DNA of 64,000 bases, from assembly GCF_900111365.1 (NCBI RefSeq), contig NZ_FOGZ01000007.1:1-64000 (forward strand), read 5' to 3'. The notes under the pieces are model-generated. The model was not told the DNA's origin. It saw nothing but the letters and a program-made list of their open reading frames with translations, and did not search any database. Numbering within the stretch: the stretch's first letter is position 1; every line of letters starts with the position of its first letter. The DNA comes from Propionibacterium cyclohexanicum. GTDB taxonomy: Bacteria > Actinomycetota > Actinomycetes > Propionibacteriales > Propionibacteriaceae. Shown piece by piece: positions 18,197 to 26,432 of the stretch. Both the position numbers and the translations under genes were made by a program.

Positions 18197-20256
18197 CCTC
18201 TGGTCGGTTCGGCTCCGTGCTCGGGCGCTGCCTGGCCCTGGCGATGCTCGTCTACGGGTGCGCAGGCCCTGCTGGCTCCACGCGCACCCCCTCGGGGCGC
18301 ACGGGCTCCTCGACCTTGGGGGGCAGCCTCGGGCCGGCGGCGACGAGCCTGTCGGCAGCGCAGCTGAGTCCGTTGATCACCATGCTGGGCGCCAGACCGG
18401 GAGCAGATCTGGCGCCCGCCCGGCTCGGTGAGGGACTCACCGAGCCGACGAACCGCTGGTTCTCCGGCCTGGTGTTCGGTGCCGATCCGCAGCCGGTGTT
18501 CCCGCTACCGCTCAGCTTCGCGCTGAGTGGCACCGGTTTCTCCTTCGGTCTGCCGACAGTGAGCACCTCGGCGAAATCGATCGTGGGCGGCCATGAACCC
18601 GCTGTCCGCGTCGACCTCGGCGCCGACAGCTGGAAGCTCACCCGATATGACGAGATGTCCATCACACTCACTGCGAGCCGCAGCACAGCCGAGCTCGGCA
18701 CCGTCGTCATTGCCGAGGGCTCGCCCTTCGTCAGCTTCACGGCCCATGGCGCCCAGCGCATCTCGCCGAATCCGGCGGGCCAGATGAGGCAGCTGGCCCA
18801 GAATCTGTGGACCTTCGGCGCCGGACCGCACGAGTATGCGCTCACCGGCACCGGCTTGGAACTGTCGGGCACCGGGCTCACCATTCCCGACGGTGCGCAC
18901 GCCACCTGGTTCCCGGTGCCGGACGGTGGCGATGCGGCGAGCGTCGCGGCACTCGCGGCAAGTCCGCTGGTCTCCACGAGCACCGGGTTCTCACTCGATG
19001 AGTCCTCGGTGACGACAACCCTGGGCTATCTCACTGCCGATCATTCGCCGACGGCGATCGCAGCCATGCCGCACCAGCAGGCGGCGCTGACCAGCACCAG
19101 CTGCTCGCTCGGCAGCTATGACAGCATCTATGGCCTCCTCACGCTGTGCCGGGGCACCTCGCTGCAGTGGACGACGACGCGGCGCCCGGCCCGCGCCGCG
19201 CTCGACCTGTCGGGCCTGTCGGACGACGAGAGGGCGGCCCTGCGCCAGCAGGTGGGGGTGGACACGGCAGCCCTGCCGCCCTACCCGTCCGACACCTACT
19301 TCGGCTCCAAGGCGCTGTATCGCGATACCCAGCTCTACGAGGTGGCCAAGCAGGTCGGGGCCGAATCGCAGGCGGCAGCGCTGAAGACCCGGATCATGGC
19401 CCAGCTCGGCGCCTGGACGGCACCCTCGGGCTGCACCGGGCGCACGAGCGAGTGCTTCTTCTACGACTCCACCAACAAGGGCATCGTCGGCCTGAGCCCG
19501 TCATTCGGTGCCGAGCAGTACAACGACCACCACTTCCACTACGGCTACTTCCTCTATGCGGCAGCGGTGATGGCGCTCGACGATCCGGGGCTCGTCGAGG
19601 GTCTGCGTCCGGTCATGACGCTGCTGGCCGCCGATATTGCCTCACCGGCGGATTCCGGCACCTTCCCCCAGCGCCGGGTCTTCGACCCCTACGCCTCCCA
19701 CTCGTGGGCATCGGGTACAGCCCCGTTCGCCGACGGGAACAATCAGGAATCGGTCAGCGAAGCGGTCAACGCCTGGGCCGGCCTGAGCCTGTGGGCACAG
19801 GCGAGCGGCGATCCGGGCCTTCACGCGCAGGCGCAGTGGATGCAGGCCCTGGAGGTTTCCTCGGCACTGGCCTATTGGACCAATATCGACACATCGGCCC
19901 CGCTGTATCGCGGTTTCGAGCACGAGATCACCCCTGTTAACTGGGGCGGCAAGCGCGACTACGCCACCTGGTTCTCACCCGAACCGGCAGCCGCGCTGGC
20001 AATCCTGCTCCTCCCGATCAGCCCCTCGTCGGGCTATCTCGGCGCCGATCCGGGCCGAATCGGGGCCAATCTCACCGAGGCGCTCGGCACGAAGGGCTAC
20101 CAGCAGACCTACGGGGACCTGCTCCTGCTCTATTCGGCGCTGCAAGGCCCCAGGCAGCGAGACGAGGCGCGCGCAATGCTTGGTACCCTGCCGAGCATCG
20201 ACGACTCGATGACGCCCAGCTATGTGATGGCCTATCTGGATGCCCTGAGGTTCTGA
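18193..20256 (+). CDS. GH81 endo-1,3-beta-glucanase, secreted (lipo)protein
   Basis: Glycoside hydrolase family 81 enzyme of 687 residues, which cleaves beta-1,3-glucan internally. The N-terminus is a signal sequence ending in LVYGC (Cys23), an acceptable though not ideal lipobox. The beta-sandwich half spans about 50-300. The catalytic half contains YNDHHFHYGYF (443-453, with the family Asp) and DGNNQESVSEAVNAW (514-528, whose Glu519 and Glu523 match the ExxxE pair of GH81). The GTG start at 18193 overlaps the adaptor stop by four bases. Function as a synthase-linked editing or release enzyme, analogous to BcsZ in cellulose operons, is inference. Confidence 0.88.
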   Translation: MTSGRFGSVLGRCLALAMLVYGCAGPAGSTRTPSGRTGSSTLGGSLGPAATSLSAAQLSPLITMLGARPGADLAPARLGEGLTEPTNRWFSGLVFGADPQPVFPLPLSFALSGTGFSFGLPTVSTSAKSIVGGHEPAVRVDLGADSWKLTRYDEMSITLTASRSTAELGTVVIAEGSPFVSFTAHGAQRISPNPAGQMRQLAQNLWTFGAGPHEYALTGTGLELSGTGLTIPDGAHATWFPVPDGGDAASVAALAASPLVSTSTGFSLDESSVTTTLGYLTADHSPTAIAAMPHQQAALTSTSCSLGSYDSIYGLLTLCRGTSLQWTTTRRPARAALDLSGLSDDERAALRQQVGVDTAALPPYPSDTYFGSKALYRDTQLYEVAKQVGAESQAAALKTRIMAQLGAWTAPSGCTGRTSECFFYDSTNKGIVGLSPSFGAEQYNDHHFHYGYFLYAAAVMALDDPGLVEGLRPVMTLLAADIASPADSGTFPQRRVFDPYASHSWASGTAPFADGNNQESVSEAVNAWAGLSLWAQASGDPGLHAQAQWMQALEVSSALAYWTNIDTSAPLYRGFEHEITPVNWGGKRDYATWFSPEPAAALAILLLPISPSSGYLGADPGRIGANLTEALGTKGYQQTYGDLLLLYSALQGPRQRDEARAMLGTLPSIDDSMTPSYVMAYLDALRF

Positions 20257-20455
20257 TGCCGCCATGGCCGAGCGCCACGATGCAAGGGTCCGGATCGCAC
20301 AGCGAGGGTCCGGATCGCATGGCGTCGAGGGCCCCTCGAGCATTCACCTCGGTGGGCAGAATCCGAGATGATCGGGACGGACGCGCAGCTGCCTCATCAT
20401 GCGGCACACCATGCGAACCTGCCCTGACAACACCCCTCGAGCACGAGGAAGACCC

Positions 20456-21637
20456 ATGACCACTGCCCCGCGAACGAAGTCCCCGACGAATCGGCCTCGT
20501 CTCCTCCTGCAGCCGATGCGTCCACGGGACCCCGATGAGCCCCACCGCGCCGCGAGCCCACTCGAGCTGTTCTTCGACCTCGTCTTCGTCGTCGCCGTGT
20601 CATTGTCCTCCCAGACGCTGCACCACATCGAGTCCGAGGGGCACGTCGCCGCGGGAGCCCTCTCGTATCTCATGGTGTTCTTCGCGATCTGGTGGGCGTG
20701 GATGAACTTCACCTGGTTCGCCACCTCATTCGCGGTCGACGACTGGCTCTACCGGATCATGACGATCCTCCAGATGGGCGGTGTGCTCGTTCTGGCCGCG
20801 GGCGCGCAGTCCGCGATGGCGCATCACGATTTCACTCTTGTCACCTTCGGCTATGTCATCATGCGGCTGGCCCTTGTCGGGCAGTGGCTCCGGGCCAGCC
20901 ACGGCGACCCGGCCCTGCGGGGCACGGCCCGCCGATACGCTCTTGGCATTGCCGTAGTGCAGGCCGCCTGGATCGGCCGGCTGGCGTGTCCACCGGCCGT
21001 TGGATTCGCCGTCTTCTTCGTACTCGCTGCGGCGGAGGTGCTCGTCCCGGTCTGGGCCGAACGACGGGGCAACACTGCCTGGAATGCGCGCCACATCACG
21101 GAGCGGTACGGGCTGTTCACCCTGATCCTGTTGGGGGAGTCGATCCTCGCTGCAACGAATGCCGTCGTCGAGGCACTCAATGAGGGCCACTCCCTGCCAC
21201 GTCTGCTCGCCATCTCGGCAGGCGGGCTCGCGACAGCTGCCGGGATGTGGTGGGTCTACTTCGCCACAGAGCACGAGCTCGGCGATGGCCTGCGCGGATC
21301 GCTCCTGTTCGGCTACTTCCACTACGTCATCTTCGCCGCGGCCGGCGCCTTCTCTGCCGGGATCGAGGTCGCCATCGACGCTGCCGACGACCGGACGCAC
21401 CTTTCGGCACCGGTGGCTGCCGGGACTCTGACAGTCCCCGTGGCGCTGTTCATCGCCAGCGTCTGGTGGCTCACCTTGCGCCGGGGGCTCAACAGGACAG
21501 GTTCCGCGCTCGTCATCGCCGGCGTCCTCGTCATTGCGGCCGCCACCGTCATCCCCTCGGCGCCCATCCCCGGCACCACGCTCGGCGTCACCCTCGCAGT
21601 GCTCGCCTGCGAGATGTGCCGCCGGCCGGCGCCGTGA
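20456..21637 (+). CDS. Low temperature requirement A (LtrA) family membrane protein
   Basis: A 393-residue polytopic membrane protein with about 10 hydrophobic segments. The family hallmark near the N-terminus, SPLELFFDLVFVVAVSLSSQ, is present, as are WWAWMNFTW and the central TERYGLFTLILLGESILA. LtrA was named for growth of Listeria at low temperature, but the molecular function of the family is not known. ATG 20456 is chosen because GAGGAAG lies about 6 nt upstream; the reading frame is open further up without a supported start. It is not tightly linked to the flanking genes. Confidence 0.85.
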   Translation: MTTAPRTKSPTNRPRLLLQPMRPRDPDEPHRAASPLELFFDLVFVVAVSLSSQTLHHIESEGHVAAGALSYLMVFFAIWWAWMNFTWFATSFAVDDWLYRIMTILQMGGVLVLAAGAQSAMAHHDFTLVTFGYVIMRLALVGQWLRASHGDPALRGTARRYALGIAVVQAAWIGRLACPPAVGFAVFFVLAAAEVLVPVWAERRGNTAWNARHITERYGLFTLILLGESILAATNAVVEALNEGHSLPRLLAISAGGLATAAGMWWVYFATEHELGDGLRGSLLFGYFHYVIFAAAGAFSAGIEVAIDAADDRTHLSAPVAAGTLTVPVALFIASVWWLTLRRGLNRTGSALVIAGVLVIAAATVIPSAPIPGTTLGVTLAVLACEMCRRPAP

Positions 21638-21827
21638 AGCCCCCCACAGACCCGCTGTAGCCCGCGTGCGATGCTCGCTCACGAGGCGGATTCACCCAGC
21701 AAATGCCCCCAGGCGCTGCGCTTCGACCCGTCGATCACCAGCCCGAAGGACTTGCGGCCACCTCTCGTCGACCAGCACGCCACGCCGCGTTATCGCTGAG
21801 CACGGCCGACCCGCGGCGAGCCCTGGA

Positions 21828-21855
21828 TTGACATCGCCTTGTCGTGGGCTAGTAT
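21828..21855 (+). promoter_or_regulatory. Consensus promoter for the cysteine leader peptide
   Basis: TTGACA (21828-21833) and TAGTAT (21850-21855) are separated by 16 bp. The -10 box ends 7 nt before the ATG at 21863, so the transcript should begin at or one base before that ATG. It is the best sigma-70-type promoter match I noticed in the window. Confidence 0.75.
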
Positions 21856-21862
21856 TTCGGGC

Positions 21863-21940
21863 ATGGCTAATGTGAATGCCCGACGCCACATCGTGCTGGT
21901 GCGTGTCGAGGCTGCCATGATGTGTTGTCGCTGCCTCTGA
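21863..21940 (+). CDS. Leaderless cysteine-rich leader peptide (cys attenuator uORF)
   Basis: A 25-residue ORF too short for routine gene calling. Its sequence has an RRHIVLVRVEAA core followed by MMCCRC, with three Cys codons (TGT TGT then TGC) just before the TGA. Actinobacterial leader peptides annotated upstream of sulphur-assimilation genes share an RRHxxLxRV core with C-terminal Cys, and mycobacteria use leaderless poly-Cys uORFs to sense cysteine; I recall both patterns from the literature. When Cys-tRNA is scarce, a ribosome stalling at the Cys codons would change downstream mRNA structure. The downstream gene is cysK, as this model predicts. The mechanism here is inference from sequence. 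Confidence 0.8.
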   Translation: MANVNARRHIVLVRVEAAMMCCRCL

Positions 21941-22230
21941 TCGCAGCCGCGGTTCCTCTCTCGGGCAGTTCTCACCGCCTTGGGCAAACTCCACATTCCG
22001 AGGCCCTTGACGCCGGACCCGATCGGTGATTCATACCGCAGGGAGTTCATCGGCTGAACGGTCGATCGCCAGCCCGCTCCGCGTGCTTGCACACCCGGGG
22101 CTGAGCTCATGTCGCGAGGAACCGACACAACCACTGGTCCTGTTCACAGCCCACAGCTCGATCCTCGTGGTGCTGTGACACTCCCCCCCAATGCTTCACA
22201 AATCGCTGAATACATTTCGAAAGGTTACGC

Positions 22231-23199
22231 ATGTCCGGAATTCACGAATCCATCACCGAACTCATCGGTAACACCCCGCTGGTCCGTGCCCCGCACTACC
22301 TTGAGGCTGCTGGTGTCCCGGAGGCCGACATCGCTTTCAAGCTGGAATACTTCAATCCGGCGGGTTCGGTAAAGGACCGTATCGCTCTCTCGCTGATCAC
22401 CGATGCCGAGGAGCGTGGTGTTCTCAAGCCCGGTGGAACTATCATCGAGCCCAGCTCCGGCAATACCGGGATCGGCCTGGCTGCCGTTGGCACCGCCCGT
22501 GGATACAAGGTCAAGATCGTGCTGCCGGCCGGCGTGAGCGTCGAGCGGCGGGCACTTATCCAGGCCTATGGCGGCGAGGTCATTCTCACTCCCGGACCGC
22601 TGGCCATCAAGGGCTCCATCGCCTACGCCCAGAAGCTGCACGAGCAGGATCCCGATTCCTTTGTCCCCGATCAGTTCAGCAACCCGGCCAATCCGAAGAT
22701 CCACTACGAGACCACCGGTCCGGAGATCTGGAAGGACACCGAGGGCAAGGCCGACGTGCTCGTCTCCGGAATTGGCACCGGCGGCACGTTGTCCGGCGCC
22801 GGAAAGTACCTCAAGGAGCGCAAGCCCAGCTTCACGGTGATCGGCGTCGAGCCGGCCAAGAGCGCCATTCTCAACGGCGGCAAGCCCGGCCCGCATGGCC
22901 TGCAGGGCATCGGCACCGGCTTCGAGCCCAAGACCCTCGACAAGTCCGTCTATGACGAGGTCCTCGATGTCAGCGACGAGGACTCCTTCGCCCACGCCAA
23001 GCTGTTCGGCACGGCCGAGGGCATCTTCGTCGGCATCTCCTCGGGCTCCGCGCTCGTCGCGGCCGTCGAGTTGGCAAAGCGCCCGGAGTACAAGGGCAAG
23101 CAGATCATCGTCGTGCTCCCCGATTCCGGCGACCGCTATCTGTCCACCCCCTTGGGCCAGTTCCCCGAACTCCCCATCCACGAGGACGTCGAACTCTGA
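22231..23199 (+). CDS. cysK: Cysteine synthase (O-acetylserine sulfhydrylase)
   Basis: PLP enzyme of 322 residues that makes L-cysteine from O-acetyl-L-serine and sulphide. The Schiff-base Lys48 sits in GSVKDRIAL, the substrate loop SSGNTG is at 75-80, the phosphate cradle GTGGTLSG is at 182-189, and SSGSA (270-274) supplies the pyridine contact. Length and motifs fit CysK rather than cystathionine beta-synthase, as no CBS domains follow. A GAAAGG element lies about 7 nt before ATG 22231. No cysE is adjacent. Regulation by the upstream cysteine leader peptide is likely. A terminator hairpin follows the stop. Confidence 0.95.
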   Translation: MSGIHESITELIGNTPLVRAPHYLEAAGVPEADIAFKLEYFNPAGSVKDRIALSLITDAEERGVLKPGGTIIEPSSGNTGIGLAAVGTARGYKVKIVLPAGVSVERRALIQAYGGEVILTPGPLAIKGSIAYAQKLHEQDPDSFVPDQFSNPANPKIHYETTGPEIWKDTEGKADVLVSGIGTGGTLSGAGKYLKERKPSFTVIGVEPAKSAILNGGKPGPHGLQGIGTGFEPKTLDKSVYDEVLDVSDEDSFAHAKLFGTAEGIFVGISSGSALVAAVELAKRPEYKGKQIIVVLPDSGDRYLSTPLGQFPELPIHEDVEL

Positions 23200-23227
23200 T
23201 CTGCTCGTCTGGAAACTCTTGATCGCA

Positions 23228-23275
23228 GGGCGCCGCATCCGGGGGGCGTCACCCCTCTCCGGAAGCGGCGCCTTT
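23228..23275 (+). terminator. cysK terminator
   Basis: GGCGCCGC (23229-23236) pairs with GCGGCGCC (23265-23272), with an inner ATCCGG/CCGGAA extension, and TTT follows. Confidence 0.6.
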
Positions 23276-23353
23276 GCCGTGGCAGGACCTGCCGGGAATG
23301 ACCGCCGTCAAAATGTGATATCTAGTTGTTAACACTTCGACGAAAGGTCCGTC

Positions 23354-24280
23354 ATGACCCATCCCACCCCGGCGACAAGCCAGGCACCACACAGCCACCC
23401 GAGCGCCGGATCCCAGGCCCCCGGCGGCGTCGAGATCGCTGAGCGTACGGCATGGTCGGTCAATGGTGCCCTCGCCCTGCTTGTCAGCCTCGTCCTCGTG
23501 GTGGTGGGCGCCTGGCTGGCTGCTTCGTCGGGCACCGGGCTGGGGGTTGCCCTGCTCATCCTCGGGGTCTTGCTGCTCACCGGCATCACTGTCATCAGTC
23601 CAGGCGACACCCGTGTCGTCCAGCTGTTCGGCGCCTATATCGGAACGATCCGGCGCACCGGCCTGCTCATGACCGTTCCGTTCACCACCCGCCGCAAGGT
23701 CTCGGTGAAGGTGAACAACTTCGCCACCAATGATCTGAAGGTCAACGATGCGGACGGCAACCCGGTGAACATCGCGGCCATTGTGGTCTGGCAGGTGGCC
23801 GACACAGCGAAGAGTGTCTTTGCCGTGCGGGAGGCCGAGGAGTTCGTCGCCGTGCAGTCGGAATCGGCGCTTCGCCGAATTGCCGGAGACCATCCCTACG
23901 ACAACGCGGAACACGGCGAGGAGACGCTGCGGGGCGCCACCGATTCGGTGGCCGATGAGCTGGCTCACGAGGTCGGGGCCAGGATCGCGCTGGCGGGGCT
24001 GAGAGTGGTGGAGGCTCGCATTTCGACGCTCGCCTACGCACCCGAGATCGCCCAGGCGATGCTGCAACGCCAGCAGGCATCCGCTCTCATCGCGGCCCGC
24101 GAGCGCATCGTCGAGGGCGCGGTGTCCATGGTGGAGAACGCCTTGGAGCGCCTGGAAAACCAGAACATCGTCAACCTGGACGACGAGCGGAAGGCAGCGA
24201 TGGTCTCGAACCTGCTCGTGGTGCTGTGCTCCGAGTCGCGGGCCACGCCGGTCGTCAATGCCGGCACTTTGTACCAGTGA
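23354..24280 (+). CDS. SPFH/band 7 domain membrane protein
   Basis: A 308-residue stomatin/prohibitin-like protein. A Pro/Ser-rich N-terminus is followed by two hydrophobic segments (about 36-58 and 62-80) and then an SPFH domain starting near VISPGDTRVVQLFGAYIGTIR. The C-terminal helical part (QAMLQRQQASALIAARERIVEGAVSMV) is the oligomerisation region of this family. Such proteins scaffold membrane microdomains; a specific role cannot be read here. A GAAAGG element precedes ATG 23354. The small ribbon-helix-helix gene 12 bases downstream is probably its operon partner. Confidence 0.85.
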   Translation: MTHPTPATSQAPHSHPSAGSQAPGGVEIAERTAWSVNGALALLVSLVLVVVGAWLAASSGTGLGVALLILGVLLLTGITVISPGDTRVVQLFGAYIGTIRRTGLLMTVPFTTRRKVSVKVNNFATNDLKVNDADGNPVNIAAIVVWQVADTAKSVFAVREAEEFVAVQSESALRRIAGDHPYDNAEHGEETLRGATDSVADELAHEVGARIALAGLRVVEARISTLAYAPEIAQAMLQRQQASALIAARERIVEGAVSMVENALERLENQNIVNLDDERKAAMVSNLLVVLCSESRATPVVNAGTLYQ

Positions 24281-24292
24281 GGCGGACCAGGG

Positions 24293-24571
24293 GTGAGCGA
24301 GCGCAAGGCCGTTCTGGTCCGCCTCGACCCGAGAATTCACGAGGCACTCCAGCACTGGGCGTCCGACGAGATGCGCTCGGTGAACGCACAGGTCGAATAT
24401 GCGCTGCGCGATGCCCTGCGCCGCGCCGGCCGGCTGCCCAGCAATGTGCCACCGGTGGCCAGACCGGGACGACCGCCGAGCACTACCAAGACCCCGGCCG
24501 CTGATACGGACCACGACGGGACCGGCACGCACCCGGACCGGGCAAGCGGAGAATCTGGCCCCGGGAACTGA
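24293..24571 (+). CDS. Ribbon-helix-helix (Arc-like) DNA-binding protein
   Basis: A 92-residue protein with GTG start. Residues 1-47 (KAVLVRLDPRIHEALQHWA, then RSVNAQVEYALRDALRR) form an Arc/MetJ-type ribbon-helix-helix fold like that of small antitoxins. A Pro/Thr/Asp-rich disordered tail follows. It lies 12 bp after the SPFH gene and no toxin gene is adjacent, so I read it as a partner or regulator of that gene rather than as half of a toxin-antitoxin pair. Confidence 0.8.
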   Translation: MSERKAVLVRLDPRIHEALQHWASDEMRSVNAQVEYALRDALRRAGRLPSNVPPVARPGRPPSTTKTPAADTDHDGTGTHPDRASGESGPGN

Positions 24572-24593
24572 CCTCGGATGCCAGTCCCAGAAC

Positions 24594-25502
24594 TCAGCCG
24601 AGATTGTGGGAACTCAGCCACGCCTTCGCGATCTCGGAGGATTTCTTCTGCTCAGTGGTGCTCTGGGCATTGAGGGACTGGAGCTCGGCCGTCGTGAGCT
24701 TGGCCGTGACGGACCCAATCGCCTGGGCAGCCTTGTCGTCGACCGCCGTCGAGACCAGCGGGGTGACATTCTGAGGCAGGATGAGGTTCTTGGGGTCCAG
24801 GAGCACCAGGAGGTTGTTGCTGGCGATGGCCGGATCGGAGGTGTAGATGTCGGCAGCGTCCACCTTTCCGTCCAGGAGGGCCTTCACGGTGAGTGGGCCG
24901 CCTGAATCCTCGACACCGGTCACCGTGGCCTCCACCCCGTAGACACGTCGGAGCCCATCGGGCCCGTAGGGCCGGGATGCGAACTCGGAGTTCGCTGCCA
25001 CGGTGACAGTGCGCCCCAGCTTGGCCAGGTCGCCGATCGAGGCGAGCTGATATCTGTCGGCCGTCGCGCGGGTGACGGTATAGGAGTCCTGATCGGTCGC
25101 CTCCGCCCGGTCCAGGACACGCAGGCCCTTGGGCAGCACCGAGGCCAGGGCGGCGTGAACGCCATCCGCATCGGTGGCCGTGGCGTTCTTGTCGTAGAAC
25201 TGAAGCAGATTGCCGCCGTATTCGGGCATCACATCGATCCGACCCGCCTCCATCTCGGGCAGATAGACCTCGCGCTGACCGATCTGGTACTGACGGGTCA
25301 CCGTGAAACCGGCAGCTTCGAGGCGCTGGGCGAACAGCTCGGCGATGATCTCGTTCGAGTAGTACTGCTGGGAGCCGACGACCAGCCCCGCCTTCGATGC
25401 GCTGGTGCCAGCCGATGCTCCGGTCACGGGATTCGAGCTGGAGCAGCCGGCAAGCGTCACCAGGGCCCCGGCCATCAACAAGGACCGTCGATCGAGTCTC
25501 AT
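24594..25502 (-). CDS. Glycine betaine/carnitine/choline-type ABC transporter substrate-binding lipoprotein
   Basis: A 302-residue OpuAC/ProX-family binding protein. The N-terminus MRLDRRSLLMAGALVTLAGC has a twin-arginine-like stretch and a clear lipobox (LAGC, Cys20). The mature part carries LVVGSQQYYSNEIIAELFAQ and RIDVMPEYGGNLLQFY, typical of OpuBC/OpuCC-like proteins, and ends with a QSTTEQKKSSEIAKAWL region. AAAGG lies a few bases before ATG 25502. The matching ATPase and permease genes are not in the window, so it is an orphan here. An osmoprotectant role is family inference. Confidence 0.85.
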   Translation of the reverse strand: MRLDRRSLLMAGALVTLAGCSSSNPVTGASAGTSASKAGLVVGSQQYYSNEIIAELFAQRLEAAGFTVTRQYQIGQREVYLPEMEAGRIDVMPEYGGNLLQFYDKNATATDADGVHAALASVLPKGLRVLDRAEATDQDSYTVTRATADRYQLASIGDLAKLGRTVTVAANSEFASRPYGPDGLRRVYGVEATVTGVEDSGGPLTVKALLDGKVDAADIYTSDPAIASNNLLVLLDPKNLILPQNVTPLVSTAVDDKAAQAIGSVTAKLTTAELQSLNAQSTTEQKKSSEIAKAWLSSHNLG

Positions 25503-25626
25503 GGTCGAACCTTTCGTTCGGGGGGTTCCCCTCGAGCCTAGAGGGCGTGCGGCGCCCGAGGGCATCTGCCGGCACACGGCATGGGCCGATGAGTACGCTC
25601 TCAGCAGATGCCTGCGAGCACGACCC

Positions 25627-26334
25627 TCAGCGCAGGCTGGCCCGCCAGCTGGCACGGGTGGTTTCGGCCGGACCGTCCAGTTCGGTGAAGCCGGCGTCGA
25701 CGATGCTCACCTGCCGTGACGAGCGGTCCCACTGCCCTGCCCCCGGGTGACGGACCTCGACCCGGAAATCGTCGGCGCGCCAGCTGGCACGCTGCGCCGC
25801 ATCGGCGAGCTCGTACAGCCCCTGGGCGGCATGCCCGCACTGGGCGGCGAGTTTCCCGCTGGTCATGTCCTCATGTGGGGTCACCTCGACGACGGCCAGC
25901 GCCGTGGTGGCGAGGCTGAGACCTTCTGGCGGGAAATGGGTGCCCGAGACCTGGAGCTTGTCGAGCGCCTTGACGAGCGGACGCACCGGCCCCGGCACGA
26001 AGGCCCGCACGCGCGCCTCGCCGTATCCCCGCGCTCCGGGCTGGATCACCGTCACACCGTCCAGCTCCTGCACATCGGTCCAGCGCTTGCCGTCGGCGCG
26101 ACGCACGAGCTTGCGGATGCGGCCGTCCGACCAGTGCTTCACGGACTCGTACCAGGGACCTCCGGGCTGGCTGCGCGGGTCGTCGAGCACGCGGACGACG
26201 GCGCGAGCAGCAGCTTCGCAGACATCGACCTCACGGGCAGGTAGATGCCGGTCCCGGTAGACCACCAATTGCATTGCCCAGGGAATCTGTTCGCCGAGCT
26301 GCCCAATGTCCTCTCGGCCTTCCTGCTCATCCAC
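25627..26334 (-). CDS. PTH2-family (peptidyl-tRNA hydrolase 2-like) protein
   Basis: A 235-residue protein. The segment VVEVTPHEDMTSGKLAAQCGHAAQGLYE (about residues 149-176) matches the start of the Pth2 fold, including the Lys of SGKLAAQCGHAA that is conserved in peptidyl-tRNA hydrolase 2. An actinobacterial N-terminal extension of about 145 residues precedes it. The rest of the Pth2 domain seems short and partly divergent (FRVEVRHPGAGQWDRSSRQVSIVDAGFTEL), so hydrolase activity is uncertain. It stands alone; ATG 26334 is divergent from the TauE/SafE gene. Confidence 0.7.
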   Translation of the reverse strand: MDEQEGREDIGQLGEQIPWAMQLVVYRDRHLPAREVDVCEAAARAVVRVLDDPRSQPGGPWYESVKHWSDGRIRKLVRRADGKRWTDVQELDGVTVIQPGARGYGEARVRAFVPGPVRPLVKALDKLQVSGTHFPPEGLSLATTALAVVEVTPHEDMTSGKLAAQCGHAAQGLYELADAAQRASWRADDFRVEVRHPGAGQWDRSSRQVSIVDAGFTELDGPAETTRASWRASLR

Positions 26335-26419
26335 GCTTAGGCAGGCTACGTCGCCGTCCGGTGTCGCGGCGAATCAAGCCACGCTGGTCCGGCGTGCGGT
26401 GGGCGAATCGGGGCCGGGA

Positions 26420-26425
26420 TAGCCT
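26420..26425 (+). promoter_or_regulatory. -10 box of a leaderless TauE/SafE gene
   Basis: TAGCCT lies 7 nt before GTG 26433. Confidence 0.45.
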
Positions 26426-26432
26426 GATCCCC

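Larger units (their letters stand above)
21638..22230 (+). promoter_or_regulatory. Long cysK upstream region with leader peptide
   Basis: This 593-base stretch holds no ordinary gene. Its first 190 bases show nothing I can support. A clear promoter (21828-21855) then drives a leaderless short ORF rich in Cys codons (21863-21940). About 290 bases with several possible hairpins follow, ending in GAAAGG a few bases before the cysK ATG. The arrangement is that of an amino-acid-sensing attenuator, described under its parts. Confidence 0.6.

Noticed and set aside
22109-22372. 87-codon plus-strand frame before and into cysK
   Set aside because: Overlaps the start of cysK in another frame and shows no motif; it is a shadow inside the leader region.
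24293-24571. HicB-type antitoxin half of a toxin-antitoxin pair
   Set aside because: No HicA-like or other toxin ORF is present on either side; the SPFH gene is the close partner.
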